Shown piece by piece: positions 35,633 to 43,404 of a stretch of DNA of 64,000 nucleotides. The first letter of the stretch is position 1, and every line of letters starts with the position of its first letter. The notes beneath the pieces were generated by a model, which saw only the letters and a program-made list of their open reading frames with translations, ran no database searches and was not told where the DNA came from. The position numbers and the translations under genes were made by a program. Location: the NCBI GenBank assembly GCA_934178345.1, contig CAKPQG010000001.1:131808-195807 (forward strand). The letters are read 5' to 3'. This stretch comes from an uncultured Dialister sp. Lineage in GTDB: Bacteria; Bacillota; Negativicutes; Veillonellales; Dialisteraceae.

Positions 35633-35949
35633 GTGAAGATAAGAAATCAGACTACACGGAAGTCCATGAAGAACCCAGACGCATGTCCGAAGAGGACGTG
35701 AAGGACTACCATGGACTCACCCTGAATGAACAGGGGGAAGAATATCGGAAAGAAGCACCGCAGGGAGGGATCCATATCGAATTCATCGATGTGAAGAGCA
35801 TCCCGTGGTGGAAAAAGGCTCTCTATATCGCCGGCATCATCGCCTTCCTCGCGATCGTGCTCGCGATCGCCTGGTTCTTTGTCGTATGGGGCGCGGTGAT
35901 TTTCCTCGCCGGCTTCATCGTGTATTTCTTGAAAAAATATCTATTTTAA
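35629..35949 (+). CDS. Small membrane protein after gatB, unknown
   Basis: 106 aa. Acidic N-terminal half (about 1-60) without obvious motif, then WWKKALYIAGIIAFLAIVLA and a second hydrophobic stretch (FFVVWGAVIFLAGFIVYFL), ending KKYLF. Its start overlaps the gatB stop by 4 bp, so it is translated with gatCAB. The stop TAA is the first base group of a solo MITE terminus (TTAATCAGTGTTTCC), suggesting the original C-terminus was altered. Family not recognised. Confidence 0.65.
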   Translation: MSEDKKSDYTEVHEEPRRMSEEDVKDYHGLTLNEQGEEYRKEAPQGGIHIEFIDVKSIPWWKKALYIAGIIAFLAIVLAIAWFFVVWGAVIFLAGFIVYFLKKYLF

Positions 35950-35998
35950 TCAGTGTTTCCCTAAATCCCGCTTGCTGAAAAGGCAGGCGGGATTTTTT
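35947..35998 (+). terminator. Solo MITE end and intrinsic terminator
   Basis: 35947-35960 matches a MITE terminus followed by CTAA; 35963-35998 is an AAATCCCGC ... GCGGGATTTTTT terminator for the gat operon, whose stem is related to the one at 43306. Confidence 0.75.
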
Positions 35999-36050
35999 GT
36001 TTTCTATATAGGAATGCAGGTTGCAAATCTTTTTTGTTTGCTTCTGATTT

Positions 36051-36127
36051 CTAGGGAAACACTGATTTAATCGTTTTCAGATTTTACTCTTGAATTTGAC
36101 TCTGCGATTGAATCAGCGTTTCCCTGA
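36051..36127. mobile_element. MITE-like element, internally deleted copy 3
   Basis: 69 bp element (36055-36123) with both termini (GGAAACACTGATTTAATCG and CGATTGAATCAGCGTTTCC) and the GTTTTCAGATTTTACTCTTGAA arm, but lacking about 90 bp of the centre. Flanks CTAG and CTGA are an imperfect duplication. Deletion product of the 159-bp form. Confidence 0.8.
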
Positions 36128-36221
36128 AAACGGTAAGAAATGACAGTGCTTTTTCCTTGACATTTTGATATAGTAAGGGTAGAAGGAAAGTCATCGATGA
36201 TTTCATAAAGGAGGAACAGAT

Positions 36222-37637
36222 ATGGGTCTCATCAAAGCAGCTTTAGGGGCCGCCGGCGGCGTGCTCGGCGATCAGTGGAAGGAATTTTTCTACTGTGACT
36301 CGCTGGATGCGGATACGCTCATGGTGAAAGGGCAGAAGAAGATCAGCTCCTTCGGCAGAAGCTCGAATACGAGCGCGGAAGATAATATCATTTCCAATGG
36401 CTCGAAGATCGCTGTCAATGTCGGACAGTGCATGATGATCGTGGAGCAGGGGAAAGTCGTCGAGCTCTCAAATGAACCGGGCGAATTCATCTATGACGCA
36501 TCGAGCGAGCCATCCATTTTCACCGGTGATCTCAAGACCGGTGTGAAAGAGATGCTGAAGAAGATGGGCGAACGCTTCACCTATGGCGGAGACACGGGGA
36601 AAGACCAGCGCGTGTACTATTTCAATATGAAGGAAATCCCCGGTAATAAATACGGTACGCCGAGTGAGATCCCCTTCAAATCCTATGACAATGTGACCGG
36701 ACAGGTCCTCACCATGCGTATCCGCTGCTTCGGAGAATTCAGCTATCACATCATGGATCCGCTTCTTTTCTATACGAATGTCGCAGGGAATACGGAAGAC
36801 CGCTACGACCGGAGCTCCATCGACAGCATGCTTCGCACCGAGCTTCGGACGGCGCTGCAGCCGGCCTTCGCCAGACTCTCGGGGCTCAAGATCGACTACA
36901 CAGAGCTTCCGGGACATACCATGGAGCTCGCAGATGCGCTGAATGAGATCCTTTCCAAGAAATGGAGAGAGCTGCGCGGCATTGAGATCGTTTCCTTCGG
37001 CGTGGACAGCATCAAGGCGAATGAGGAAGATGAAGAAAAGCTCCAGAAAGTCCAGATGGGGCTTTCTATGGCACATCCGAACATCGCGATGGGCGTCATG
37101 AACGATGCGACTTCGGATGCGATGAAGCTCGCCGCGCAGAATGAGGGCGGCATGGGTGCGGCCATGGGCTTCATGGGGATGCAGATGGCCGGAAATGCCG
37201 GAAGCGGCATGTATGGCGAGATGGCGGCGCAGGCGAAGGCAGCCCAGCCAGCAAAGCCTCAGGCAAAGCCCGAGAGCTGGACATGCGCCTGCGGACAGAC
37301 AGGAAATACAGGAAAATTCTGCATGAGCTGCGGCAAGTCGAAAGAAATGCCACCAGCGCGAGAGATCTGGGACTGCACTTGCGGGCAGAAGGGAAATACA
37401 GGAAAATTCTGCATGAACTGCGGAGCGCCCAAGCCGCAGGCACCCGCCATCTGGCACTGCCCCTCCTGCGGCGCGCTGAATCAGGGGAAATTCTGCACAA
37501 ACTGCGGCGCGAAGAAACCGGAAGCTGCGCCGGTGTACAAATGTGATAAGTGCGGCTGGCGGCCGGATGACCCCACGCATCCGCCGAAATTCTGTCCAGA
37601 GTGCGGCGATCCTTTCGATGATCACGATAAGGTGTGA
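36222..37637 (+). CDS. SPFH-domain protein with four C-terminal zinc ribbons (YdjI-like)
   Basis: 471 aa. Residues about 1-270 match the bacterial SPFH family once annotated as virion core protein: DQWKEFFYCDSLDADTLMVKG, then GQCMMIVEQGKVVEL. A Met/Gly/Ala-rich hinge (about 285-345) follows, then four CxxC/CxxC zinc ribbons (starting CACGQTGNTGKFCMSCG), the first two nearly identical at DNA level. B. subtilis YdjI of the pspA-ydjGHI membrane-stress operon is the nearest known relative. AAAGGAGGAA precedes ATG. The two following genes complete the same trio. Confidence 0.8.
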   Translation: MGLIKAALGAAGGVLGDQWKEFFYCDSLDADTLMVKGQKKISSFGRSSNTSAEDNIISNGSKIAVNVGQCMMIVEQGKVVELSNEPGEFIYDASSEPSIFTGDLKTGVKEMLKKMGERFTYGGDTGKDQRVYYFNMKEIPGNKYGTPSEIPFKSYDNVTGQVLTMRIRCFGEFSYHIMDPLLFYTNVAGNTEDRYDRSSIDSMLRTELRTALQPAFARLSGLKIDYTELPGHTMELADALNEILSKKWRELRGIEIVSFGVDSIKANEEDEEKLQKVQMGLSMAHPNIAMGVMNDATSDAMKLAAQNEGGMGAAMGFMGMQMAGNAGSGMYGEMAAQAKAAQPAKPQAKPESWTCACGQTGNTGKFCMSCGKSKEMPPAREIWDCTCGQKGNTGKFCMNCGAPKPQAPAIWHCPSCGALNQGKFCTNCGAKKPEAAPVYKCDKCGWRPDDPTHPPKFCPECGDPFDDHDKV

Positions 37638-37641
37638 AATA

Positions 37642-37900
37642 TTTGTAGCTAGGGATTAGTAGCTAGGGATTAGGGATTTCTCACATGCGTTTCTAGAAAC
37701 GATAGACTATGAGACGTCAGAAGTCAGACATCAGACATCAGACATCAGATATCAGATATCAGATATCAGATATCAGACGTCAGATGTCTGACGTCTGTGC
37801 TTCGAGGCATCTCGCCCCTTCCCATGGAAGGGGCAGACGAGCGAAGCGAGGCGGGGTTGGCCCGCCGTATGTTCAAAAAGCGGGGAAATGGACAGCAAAA
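37642..37900. repeat. Heptad arrays and GC-rich palindrome between the SPFH and zinc-ribbon genes
   Basis: 37642-37670 has TAGCTAG/GGATTAG units. 37711-37797 is the longest clean 7-bp array in the window, about ten CAGACAT or CAGATAT units followed by inverted ones. 37808-37880 contains CGCCCCTTCC/GGAAGGGGC and AGCGAAGCGAGGCGGGGTT, an inverted homologue of 32190-32250. No gene. Confidence 0.85.
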
Positions 37901-38027
37901 AAGATCTGACTGCTGAAGTCGCCCAGTCTACCCAGTCACCACTCCACACTTCCCCCTTTTCCGTTGGGACTATTCCTCCACGAACTCTTTTCGATTTCCA
38001 TCGACCCATCCAAGAGAGGTGAATTCT

Positions 38028-39128
38028 ATGGCCGATACGACAGTCAGCTATACTTGTCCGAACTGCGGCGGGCCCTTAGACTTTGCGCCCGGCGCGCAGA
38101 AAGTCGTGTGTCCGTACTGCGATACCGAGTTCGAGACAAAAACGATCGAAGACCTTTTCGCCAAGAAACAGGAACAGGCGATCGAGGCAGAAAAATCCAA
38201 AGAAAAGAAATGGGATACGAAAACAGCCGGCAGCGCATGGAGCGAAGAAGAAGCCTCCATGATGAAAGTCGTCACCTGCTCCTCCTGCGGCGCTGAGATC
38301 GTCTGCGATGAGAATACCATGGCGACCGAGTGCTGCTACTGCGGCAATCCCACCATGATTCCCGCCCGATTTGATGGGATGCTGAAGCCCGACTCCATCA
38401 TCCCCTTCAAAAAGACGAAAGAAGAAGCCGTTGCCGCACTGAAAGATTTCTACAAGGGGAAATACCTTCTCCCGTCAGCATTTACGAAGAGCAACCGCGT
38501 AGAAGCCATCCAGCCGATGTACGTGCCATTCTGGCTCTTCGATGCGGACGTCCGTGCGAGTGCCGTCTTCCGCGCAGAAAGCGACCATGTCATCGATACC
38601 CCCGATGAGACGATCACAGAGACCAGCATCTACCGCTGCGAACGAAGCGGGACGATGAGATTTCAAAAAATCCCTGTCGACGGCAGCACGAAGATGGACG
38701 ACACCTATATGGAAAGCATCGAGCCCTTCCACTACGCAGACCTCGTCCCCTTCTCGAGCGCCTACTTCACCGGCTGCCTCGCAGATAAGTACGACGTCGA
38801 TGCCAAAGCCTCCGAGCCCCGCGCCTCCGCGCGCATCGAAGAAAGTGCCGTCGGCGTCCTTGAAAGCACCGTCACCGGCTACACACGCACCCATGCCGAA
38901 GACCGCATGGTAGAGAAAGAAGGAAATAACGTCTCTTACGCAATGGTGCCCGTCTGGATTCTCACCACCCGCTACAAGGGTGTACCCTACACCTTCATGA
39001 TGAATGGACAGACAGGAAAGATCGTCGGCAGCCTGCCCTACGACAATGCGAAATCCTTCCTCTACATGGGCATCACCAGCCTCGTGCTTCTCCCGATTTT
39101 CTACTTCCTTTTGCGGCTTTTCATGTAA
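38028..39128 (+). CDS. Double zinc-ribbon membrane protein (YdjG-like)
   Basis: 366 aa. N-terminal TFIIB-type ribbon CPNCGG ... CPYCD (residues about 8-30), a second ribbon CSSCGAE ... CCYCGNP (about 82-105), a long middle domain and one C-terminal membrane helix (about 343-364). It matches the zinc-ribbon partner (YdjG) of YdjH and YdjI in Bacillus. Start ATG 38028 follows GAGAGGTG by 6 nt. The next gene starts 12 bp downstream. Confidence 0.75.
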   Translation: MADTTVSYTCPNCGGPLDFAPGAQKVVCPYCDTEFETKTIEDLFAKKQEQAIEAEKSKEKKWDTKTAGSAWSEEEASMMKVVTCSSCGAEIVCDENTMATECCYCGNPTMIPARFDGMLKPDSIIPFKKTKEEAVAALKDFYKGKYLLPSAFTKSNRVEAIQPMYVPFWLFDADVRASAVFRAESDHVIDTPDETITETSIYRCERSGTMRFQKIPVDGSTKMDDTYMESIEPFHYADLVPFSSAYFTGCLADKYDVDAKASEPRASARIEESAVGVLESTVTGYTRTHAEDRMVEKEGNNVSYAMVPVWILTTRYKGVPYTFMMNGQTGKIVGSLPYDNAKSFLYMGITSLVLLPIFYFLLRLFM

Positions 39129-39140
39129 GGAGGGAGTACC

Positions 39141-39917
39141 ATGAAAAAACTATGCAGCATCCTCCTCGCGCTTGTGGCGATCTTCTCCCTGCTCTCCGGC
39201 ATTGATGCCCTCGCGAAGACACCTTCTCTCGTAGACGATGCGAAGCTCCTCACGAAAGAAGAGAAGAAAGACATCAGAGACGCCCTCGAAGCCGTAGAAG
39301 AGAAATACCAAGTCCGCGTGGCCATCGTCACCGTGAAGTCCACAGGAGGGAAGGAAACCGGGACATACGCCAACCATGTCTTGGACAAAGCCTACACCGA
39401 TGGGGAAAATGGAAACATGGTCCTCATCCTTGCGATGGATACCCGCGACGCCTATATTTCCACGGATAACGCCATGCGCGCCAAAATCACCGACGAAGCC
39501 GGCATAGACTACCTCTTCGACGGCTTCCACCAGCAGCTGAAAGACGACCAGTACGCCGACGCCTTCCTCGCCTATGCATCTCGCGTGGACGAGATGCTCG
39601 ACTACTATCAGACAGAAGGAGAAGCCTACGATCCGGACGCAGACATCGACTTCTATATGGCCTTCGGCCTTTCGCTCATCATGGCACTTATCTTCGGATT
39701 CGTCGTCCGCTACGGCCTCATCGCCTCCATGAGCAACGTCCGCCGCCAGACAGCGGCTGATGCCTATCTCGTGAAAAACAGCTTCCATCTGATCGATCAG
39801 AAAGACACCTTCCTCTTCATGAATATCACCCGCACGCCGAAAGAAAAAGACAGAGACAGAGGCAGCGGAGGCTCCGCAGCCGACAGCAGCCACGGCGGGG
39901 GAGGAAGACACTTTTAG
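39141..39917 (+). CDS. TPM-domain membrane protein (YdjH-like)
   Basis: 258 aa. Signal peptide (about 1-25), TPM domain (about 27-155, VDDAKLLTKEEKKDIRDAL, VALV-type core and MDTRDAYISTDNAMR), one membrane helix (about 173-192), then a cytoplasmic tail ending in a Gly/Ser-rich GGGGRHF. TPM-domain proteins of this layout accompany zinc-ribbon and SPFH partners. AAGGAGGG precedes the ATG; it probably shares a transcript with the zinc-ribbon gene. Confidence 0.8.
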   Translation: MKKLCSILLALVAIFSLLSGIDALAKTPSLVDDAKLLTKEEKKDIRDALEAVEEKYQVRVAIVTVKSTGGKETGTYANHVLDKAYTDGENGNMVLILAMDTRDAYISTDNAMRAKITDEAGIDYLFDGFHQQLKDDQYADAFLAYASRVDEMLDYYQTEGEAYDPDADIDFYMAFGLSLIMALIFGFVVRYGLIASMSNVRRQTAADAYLVKNSFHLIDQKDTFLFMNITRTPKEKDRDRGSGGSAADSSHGGGGRHF

Positions 39918-40080
39918 GGGTTCGGGGTTCAGGTTGATGGGTTCAATAGGTTCAACGGGTTCTGAAGGTTCAAAAGGGGTGGTGCGGCGCATCAAAACTG
40001 GAAAGCGCCGCGAAGTATAAATAAGGCGATGCCCGAAAGTGGCATTTAAGTCACCAGTCACTAGTCACTAGTCACCATTT
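39918..40080. repeat. Composite repeat with 9-bp array
   Basis: 39925-39975 consists of 9-bp units (GGTTCAATA, GGTTCAACG, GGTTCTGAA). Then GGTGGTGCGGCGC ... GCGCCGC hairpin (39977-40012), the GGCGATGCCCGAAAGTGGCA segment and CCAGTCA/CTAGTCA heptads to 40075. Confidence 0.85.
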
Positions 40081-40110
40081 CCTGTTGATAAAAGAAAGGA
40101 GAGGATCCCC

Positions 40111-40866
40111 ATGTGGAAACAGACCTGTCAATATCTTATCCTGCTCGCACTCGCATCCCTGCCATGCGCGCATCCATCAGAAGCCGCTATGATGGTACAG
40201 GACGCAGAAGAGCAGATCCGCCTCATCGCAGAGAGCCGCGACGTCTGGGATCTCAGAGAGCCCGGGATGGACACCGTCGGCTATATGTGCAGCGACCTGG
40301 ACGGCAATGGCCGCCTCGAAATCCTCGTCGCCGAGTCCGGCGGCACAGGGCTCTCCACATATACACGGATTTACGAAGTGAATGAAGCGAAAGACGCACT
40401 CATCCCATGCAGGAAATCATGGCCCGATGAGCGCCCCGAAGCCGATGTCATGATGACAAACTACGTGCCGATGAGCGTGAACGGCATCGATGGCATCCAG
40501 TGGTACTCCTTCACCGACGAATACCGCGACGGCGCCGAGTATGGCACAGCGAACCTCGCCCTCTCTCTGCAGGACGGGACACTCCACGCGAAAACCATCG
40601 CCACGACCCACACCTTCTACGATGACGCCGGCCGTCCGCACGTATCCTACGAAAATGCAGCCGGCGCCATGATTTCCGAAAAAGCCTACCACAAGACCCT
40701 CGAAAACGTCTTCGCCCATTCGGAAACTACCCTCGTCACCTTCCCATGGCTCATCTATCATCGGGACAACTTTCAGGAATGGAAAGACAAAAGCCCAAGC
40801 GACATCTATACCATGCTCCTCGACACCTATCTGAATTTCAGCGGAGAAAAAGAGGGGATGGGCTGA
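40111..40866 (+). CDS. Predicted secreted protein, unknown
   Basis: 251 aa with a signal peptide (about 1-26, ending near SEAAM). DLDGNGRLEIL near residue 67 is a calcium-binding DxDxNG loop of the kind found in FG-GAP and dockerin-like proteins. The rest shows alternating beta-type segments and no motif I recognise. AAAGGAGAGG lies before the ATG. It is separated from the TPM gene by a composite repeat, so co-transcription is doubtful. Confidence 0.65.
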   Translation: MWKQTCQYLILLALASLPCAHPSEAAMMVQDAEEQIRLIAESRDVWDLREPGMDTVGYMCSDLDGNGRLEILVAESGGTGLSTYTRIYEVNEAKDALIPCRKSWPDERPEADVMMTNYVPMSVNGIDGIQWYSFTDEYRDGAEYGTANLALSLQDGTLHAKTIATTHTFYDDAGRPHVSYENAAGAMISEKAYHKTLENVFAHSETTLVTFPWLIYHRDNFQEWKDKSPSDIYTMLLDTYLNFSGEKEGMG

Positions 40867-40888
40867 CGCATCGCGGTATTCCCCGAGC

Positions 40889-41038
40889 CATCATCCCGAG
40901 CGAAGTCGAGGGATCTTCCTGGCAGGAGGGAAAATGGTGAGTGTGAGATAGCATGGAAAAGATGCAAACCAGTAGAGCCATCCGGCAAGAACGCCGACGT
41001 GCAAGAAAGATTTCTCGGCTTCGCTCGAAATGACGATA
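40889..41038. repeat. REP-like pair bounding a 150-bp segment
   Basis: Left end CATCCCGAGCGAAGTCGAGG and right end complementary to GTCATTTCGAGCGAAGC enclose about 110 bp of unrelated sequence. The same ends bound the segments at 47.57-47.72 and 51.03-51.18 kb. Confidence 0.7.
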
Positions 41039-41051
41039 CGGGGATGAAGGC

Positions 41052-41092
41052 AAAAAACCGTCCTGCAAAATCATTTGCAGGACGGTTTTTTT
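41052..41092. terminator. Strong terminator after the DUF1659 gene
   Basis: AAAAAACCGTCCTGCAAA paired perfectly with its complement around ATCA; serves the minus-strand gene at 41101. Confidence 0.9.
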
Positions 41093-41100
41093 GCGGCTAG

Positions 41101-41322
41101 CTAGAGGGCGTCAGCAAGATCGCCGGTCGCCACCGTGCGGATGCCGGAAAGCGGACGGGACTGCAGCGCGGCGATCGCATTCGCCGCTGCATACAGCTCA
41201 TCATTTGTTGCCGCACACTTGATGCGTGTAAAGTTCAGATTCTTCACCTTTGTCTCTCCCGTAGAAGTATCTTCCACGCGGATCTGCAGTTTCATATCGA
41301 CAAGTTTATTCTGAATAGACAT
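41101..41322 (-). CDS. DUF1659-like small protein
   Basis: 73 aa: short beta-rich protein with ETKVKNLNFTRIKCAATNDE and AAANAIAALQSRPL. This agrees with the small DUF1659 proteins that Firmicutes encode beside DUF2922 proteins. AAGGAG lies about 9 nt before the ATG. A DUF2922 gene lies 178 bp upstream on the same strand. Function is not established; no secretion signal. Confidence 0.7.
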   Translation of the reverse strand: MSIQNKLVDMKLQIRVEDTSTGETKVKNLNFTRIKCAATNDELYAAANAIAALQSRPLSGIRTVATGDLADAL

Positions 41323-41394
41323 AGTAGTATTCTCCTTATAAGAAATAAAAATGGCAGCAGAGATAGCGCAAGGGGCGTGCTGCCCCTTGCCCCT

Positions 41395-41495
41395 GAATGA
41401 AAGCTCTGCTCGAATGAGGAATGGGGAATGAAGGTGACGATTTCACCGCGAATACATATATGGGGCGATGCCCGAAGGCGGTACCAGTCACTCCG
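41395..41495. repeat. Composite repeat fragment between the DUF genes
   Basis: GAATGAG/GAATGGG heptads, a GAAGGTGACGATTTCACCGC hairpin variant, GGGGCGATGCCCG and a CAGTCAC end. It differs from the GCGGCGC form and matches 49286-49350. Confidence 0.7.
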
Positions 41496-41500
41496 AGTCC

Positions 41501-41719
41501 CTATTCCAGCACGGTAGCGCTGGTTTCTACGATCTTCGCGCTTTTAAGCGAAGTGATCGGCGCGCCGGAGGAAGACTCCAGCACTGGGATGATGAGAGCC
41601 GCCTTCTCCTTCACCGTATCCAGCGTCAGATCCTCCTTCGGAGAAGGGATGGAAAGAATCATAGAACGTCCGCCTTCGACGTTGAAAGTCAGTTCAAGCA
41701 TTTTTGTATTGGTTGCCAT
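41501..41719 (-). CDS. DUF2922-like small protein
   Basis: 72 aa. MLELTFNVEGGRSMILSIPSPKEDLT and a C-terminal ITSLKSAKIVETSATVLE fit DUF2922, which is usually paired with a DUF1659 gene as here. AAGGAGA precedes the ATG by about 7 nt. Role unknown. Confidence 0.7.
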   Translation of the reverse strand: MATNTKMLELTFNVEGGRSMILSIPSPKEDLTLDTVKEKAALIIPVLESSSGAPITSLKSAKIVETSATVLE

Positions 41720-41779
41720 AGTAGGTCTCCTTGTCAGTCAATGGGAGGTAGCGCCTCGCCCAAGAGATAGTTTTTCATG

Positions 41780-42396
41780 ATAAGTATAAGAGGAAATAAC
41801 GGGGCTCACTTCTACGCCCGACGTCTCGAGACACAGGATCCGCCCTTTCTATAGAAAATGGTATAGCGCACCGCGGAGAAACGCTATATATAGATACGAT
41901 TCGCACAAAAAAACACCCGGAAAGACCGCCCGCCTTTACTGAAATGTAGGGGATGCTCGGAATCGGTGCCGGCGGCGTCAAGTGTACCGAAGTACGAACG
42001 TCTTGGCTATCGTCGGGGCACGCCCTCCCATGCAGCAGGGAAGTGTGCGGTCAAATTGGATTTCTCCGGGGTTATGGGGTTGACATGGATTGGGCCTTGA
42101 GCAGGCTTCGAAAGAAAGGTCCACATCATCTTGGCCTGCCCGATGGCCTTGGATCATTCTGCAGATCTATCCTCGCCATCAGTCGGCTCTCCGTATGATC
42201 TCTCGCGCATTAGAATTCTGAAATCGGAGTCGCCGCCCGGCTTGGATTTGCAAACAGATGCATCCTCAGCTCATGACTTTATTCTACAACTTCGCTCTAA
42301 AAAATGCAAGTCGCAAAGTGTTTTCAAAATACAATCCTTTGACTGATAAATTGTCATCCCCCCACCATCTAGCGTTTTGTATACATACGTTCTGGC
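41780..42396. other. Gap without a supportable gene
   Basis: Four ORFs of 68-81 codons are open here, but none has a ribosome site, recognisable family or codon pattern like its neighbours. No composite repeat is seen either, which makes this the longest repeat-free gap; base composition becomes AT-rich from about 42.28 kb. It may be a decayed insertion. Confidence 0.5.
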
Positions 42397-42474
42397 TTGA
42401 CAAAGGAACGAAAAGATGATACAAGAAATGTTTTTTTTGACCAAATTGTGTTTGAATATCGGTATAGACCGATA
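42397..42474 (+). promoter_or_regulatory. Candidate promoter and operator of the HicAB remnant
   Basis: Perfect TTGACA (42397-42402), 17 bp, TACAAG (42420-42425). About 35 bp further, ATCGGT-ATAG-ACCGAT (42459-42474) is a perfect 6-bp inverted repeat, as expected for the operator of an autoregulated toxin-antitoxin system. Confidence 0.45.
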
Positions 42475-42618
42475 CTCACGCGAAATCAATCTGATTCAGA
42501 ATGAAATGGAACGCCGAAGAACACATCGTCCGTCTTATAGTGGGACAGCATTTCTTCTTCAATGACAAACGATCTTTATAAAATGCGCATACTGCGTATA
42601 ATAAAGAAGGGGGAAAAA

Positions 42619-42783
42619 ATGAAATTTAGAGAAGTCTGGAAGATAATGGGTGGGTACAAAAGAATGGCAGAGGCTCTCATTATCCATATACACATCGTTC
42701 CCTGTCACAGAGGTGATTTGGATAAAAGAACGGTGAAATCGATATTTACAGCTGCGGGACTGGATACGTCCCGATTGATTTGA
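42619..42783 (+). pseudogene. Decayed HicA-type mRNA interferase toxin
   Basis: ATG 42619 (AAGGGGG 5 nt upstream) opens MKFREVWKIM, and the same frame ends in VPCHRGDLDKRTVKSIFTAAGLD, a typical HicA C-terminus. The catalytic core is out of frame: GRGSHYPYTHR is encoded at 42666-42698 in another reading frame, and the usual linker before VPCH is missing. Two indels and a small deletion explain it. The 54-residue open frame therefore lacks the GSHxxxxH active site and should be inactive. hicB follows after 17 bp. Confidence 0.7.
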
Positions 42784-42800
42784 ATAAGGGGGCGATTCCT

Positions 42801-43217
42801 ATGAAAAAATTACTTTATCCTGCTTGCTTTTACCCGTGTGAAGATAAGCCAGGCGCTTATACGGTGGTTGTTCCGGATCTTCCCGGCTGCATCAGTGAAG
42901 GGGATTCCTTGGAGGATGCGATAGCTATGGCAACCAATGCTGCCTCCGGCTGGGTACTGGATGAAATGGAAGAAGGCCGCGCAGTGCCGGCAGCAAGCGA
43001 TCGGAGATCGATTCATCCCGATAGCCTGGATGGCTTTGTCAATATATTGGTGCTCGACATGAACGCCTATGCGGAGCGGTATGGAAATAAGGCGGTACGA
43101 AAAAATCTGACAATTCCTGCTTGGCTGAATACATTTGCGGAGACCAATCATGTGAATTTTTCTCAGGTTCTGCAGGATGCACTGATCGCTATGTATCAGA
43201 GACAGATGGCAAAGTGA
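42801..43217 (+). CDS. hicB: HicB-type antitoxin
   Basis: 138 aa. N-terminal HicB fold (about 5-75) with YTVVVPDLPGCISEGDSLEDA, and a C-terminal ribbon-helix-helix DNA-binding segment KNLTIPAWLNTFAE...SQVLQDAL (about 105-130). It normally neutralises HicA and represses the operon. Start ATG 42801 with GGGGG 8 nt upstream. It looks intact while its toxin gene is broken. A terminator follows. Confidence 0.88.
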   Translation: MKKLLYPACFYPCEDKPGAYTVVVPDLPGCISEGDSLEDAIAMATNAASGWVLDEMEEGRAVPAASDRRSIHPDSLDGFVNILVLDMNAYAERYGNKAVRKNLTIPAWLNTFAETNHVNFSQVLQDALIAMYQRQMAK

Positions 43218-43244
43218 TACGAGTAAGGCGAGTATGCTAAAAAG

Positions 43245-43273
43245 AAAGAGCTCCTGTTTTTCAGGGGCTCTTT
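43245..43273 (+). terminator. Terminator after hicB
   Basis: AAAGAGCTCCTG / CAGGGGCTCTTT stem around a T-rich loop, then T-run. Confidence 0.8.
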
Positions 43274-43305
43274 TCATATTGTGAAGTAGGACTGTTACTG
43301 TCGTC

Positions 43306-43339
43306 ATCCCGCTTTCTGAAAGGAAGGCGGGATTTTTTT
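43306..43339 (+). terminator. Second terminator-like hairpin
   Basis: ATCCCGC / GCGGGAT stem with inner CTTTC...GAAAG and seven T. The stem resembles 35963-35998, so it may be a mobile terminator-like repeat. Confidence 0.7.
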
Positions 43340-43404
43340 ACCCACATGTTTTCTTTGATCGGAACATGCTACAATAGGCATAGAGTAGTAAGGAAAGGAG
43401 CAGC

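Noticed and set aside
41953..42346. Plus-strand ORFs of 81 and 71 codons
   Set aside because: No ribosome site, no recognisable motif, overlapping in different frames; more likely decayed or non-coding DNA.
42415..42564. 49-codon ORF upstream of the hicA remnant
   Set aside because: A hydrophilic peptide (DRYSREINLIQNEMERRR) is open here, but it overlaps the candidate operator, lacks a ribosome site and matches nothing I know.
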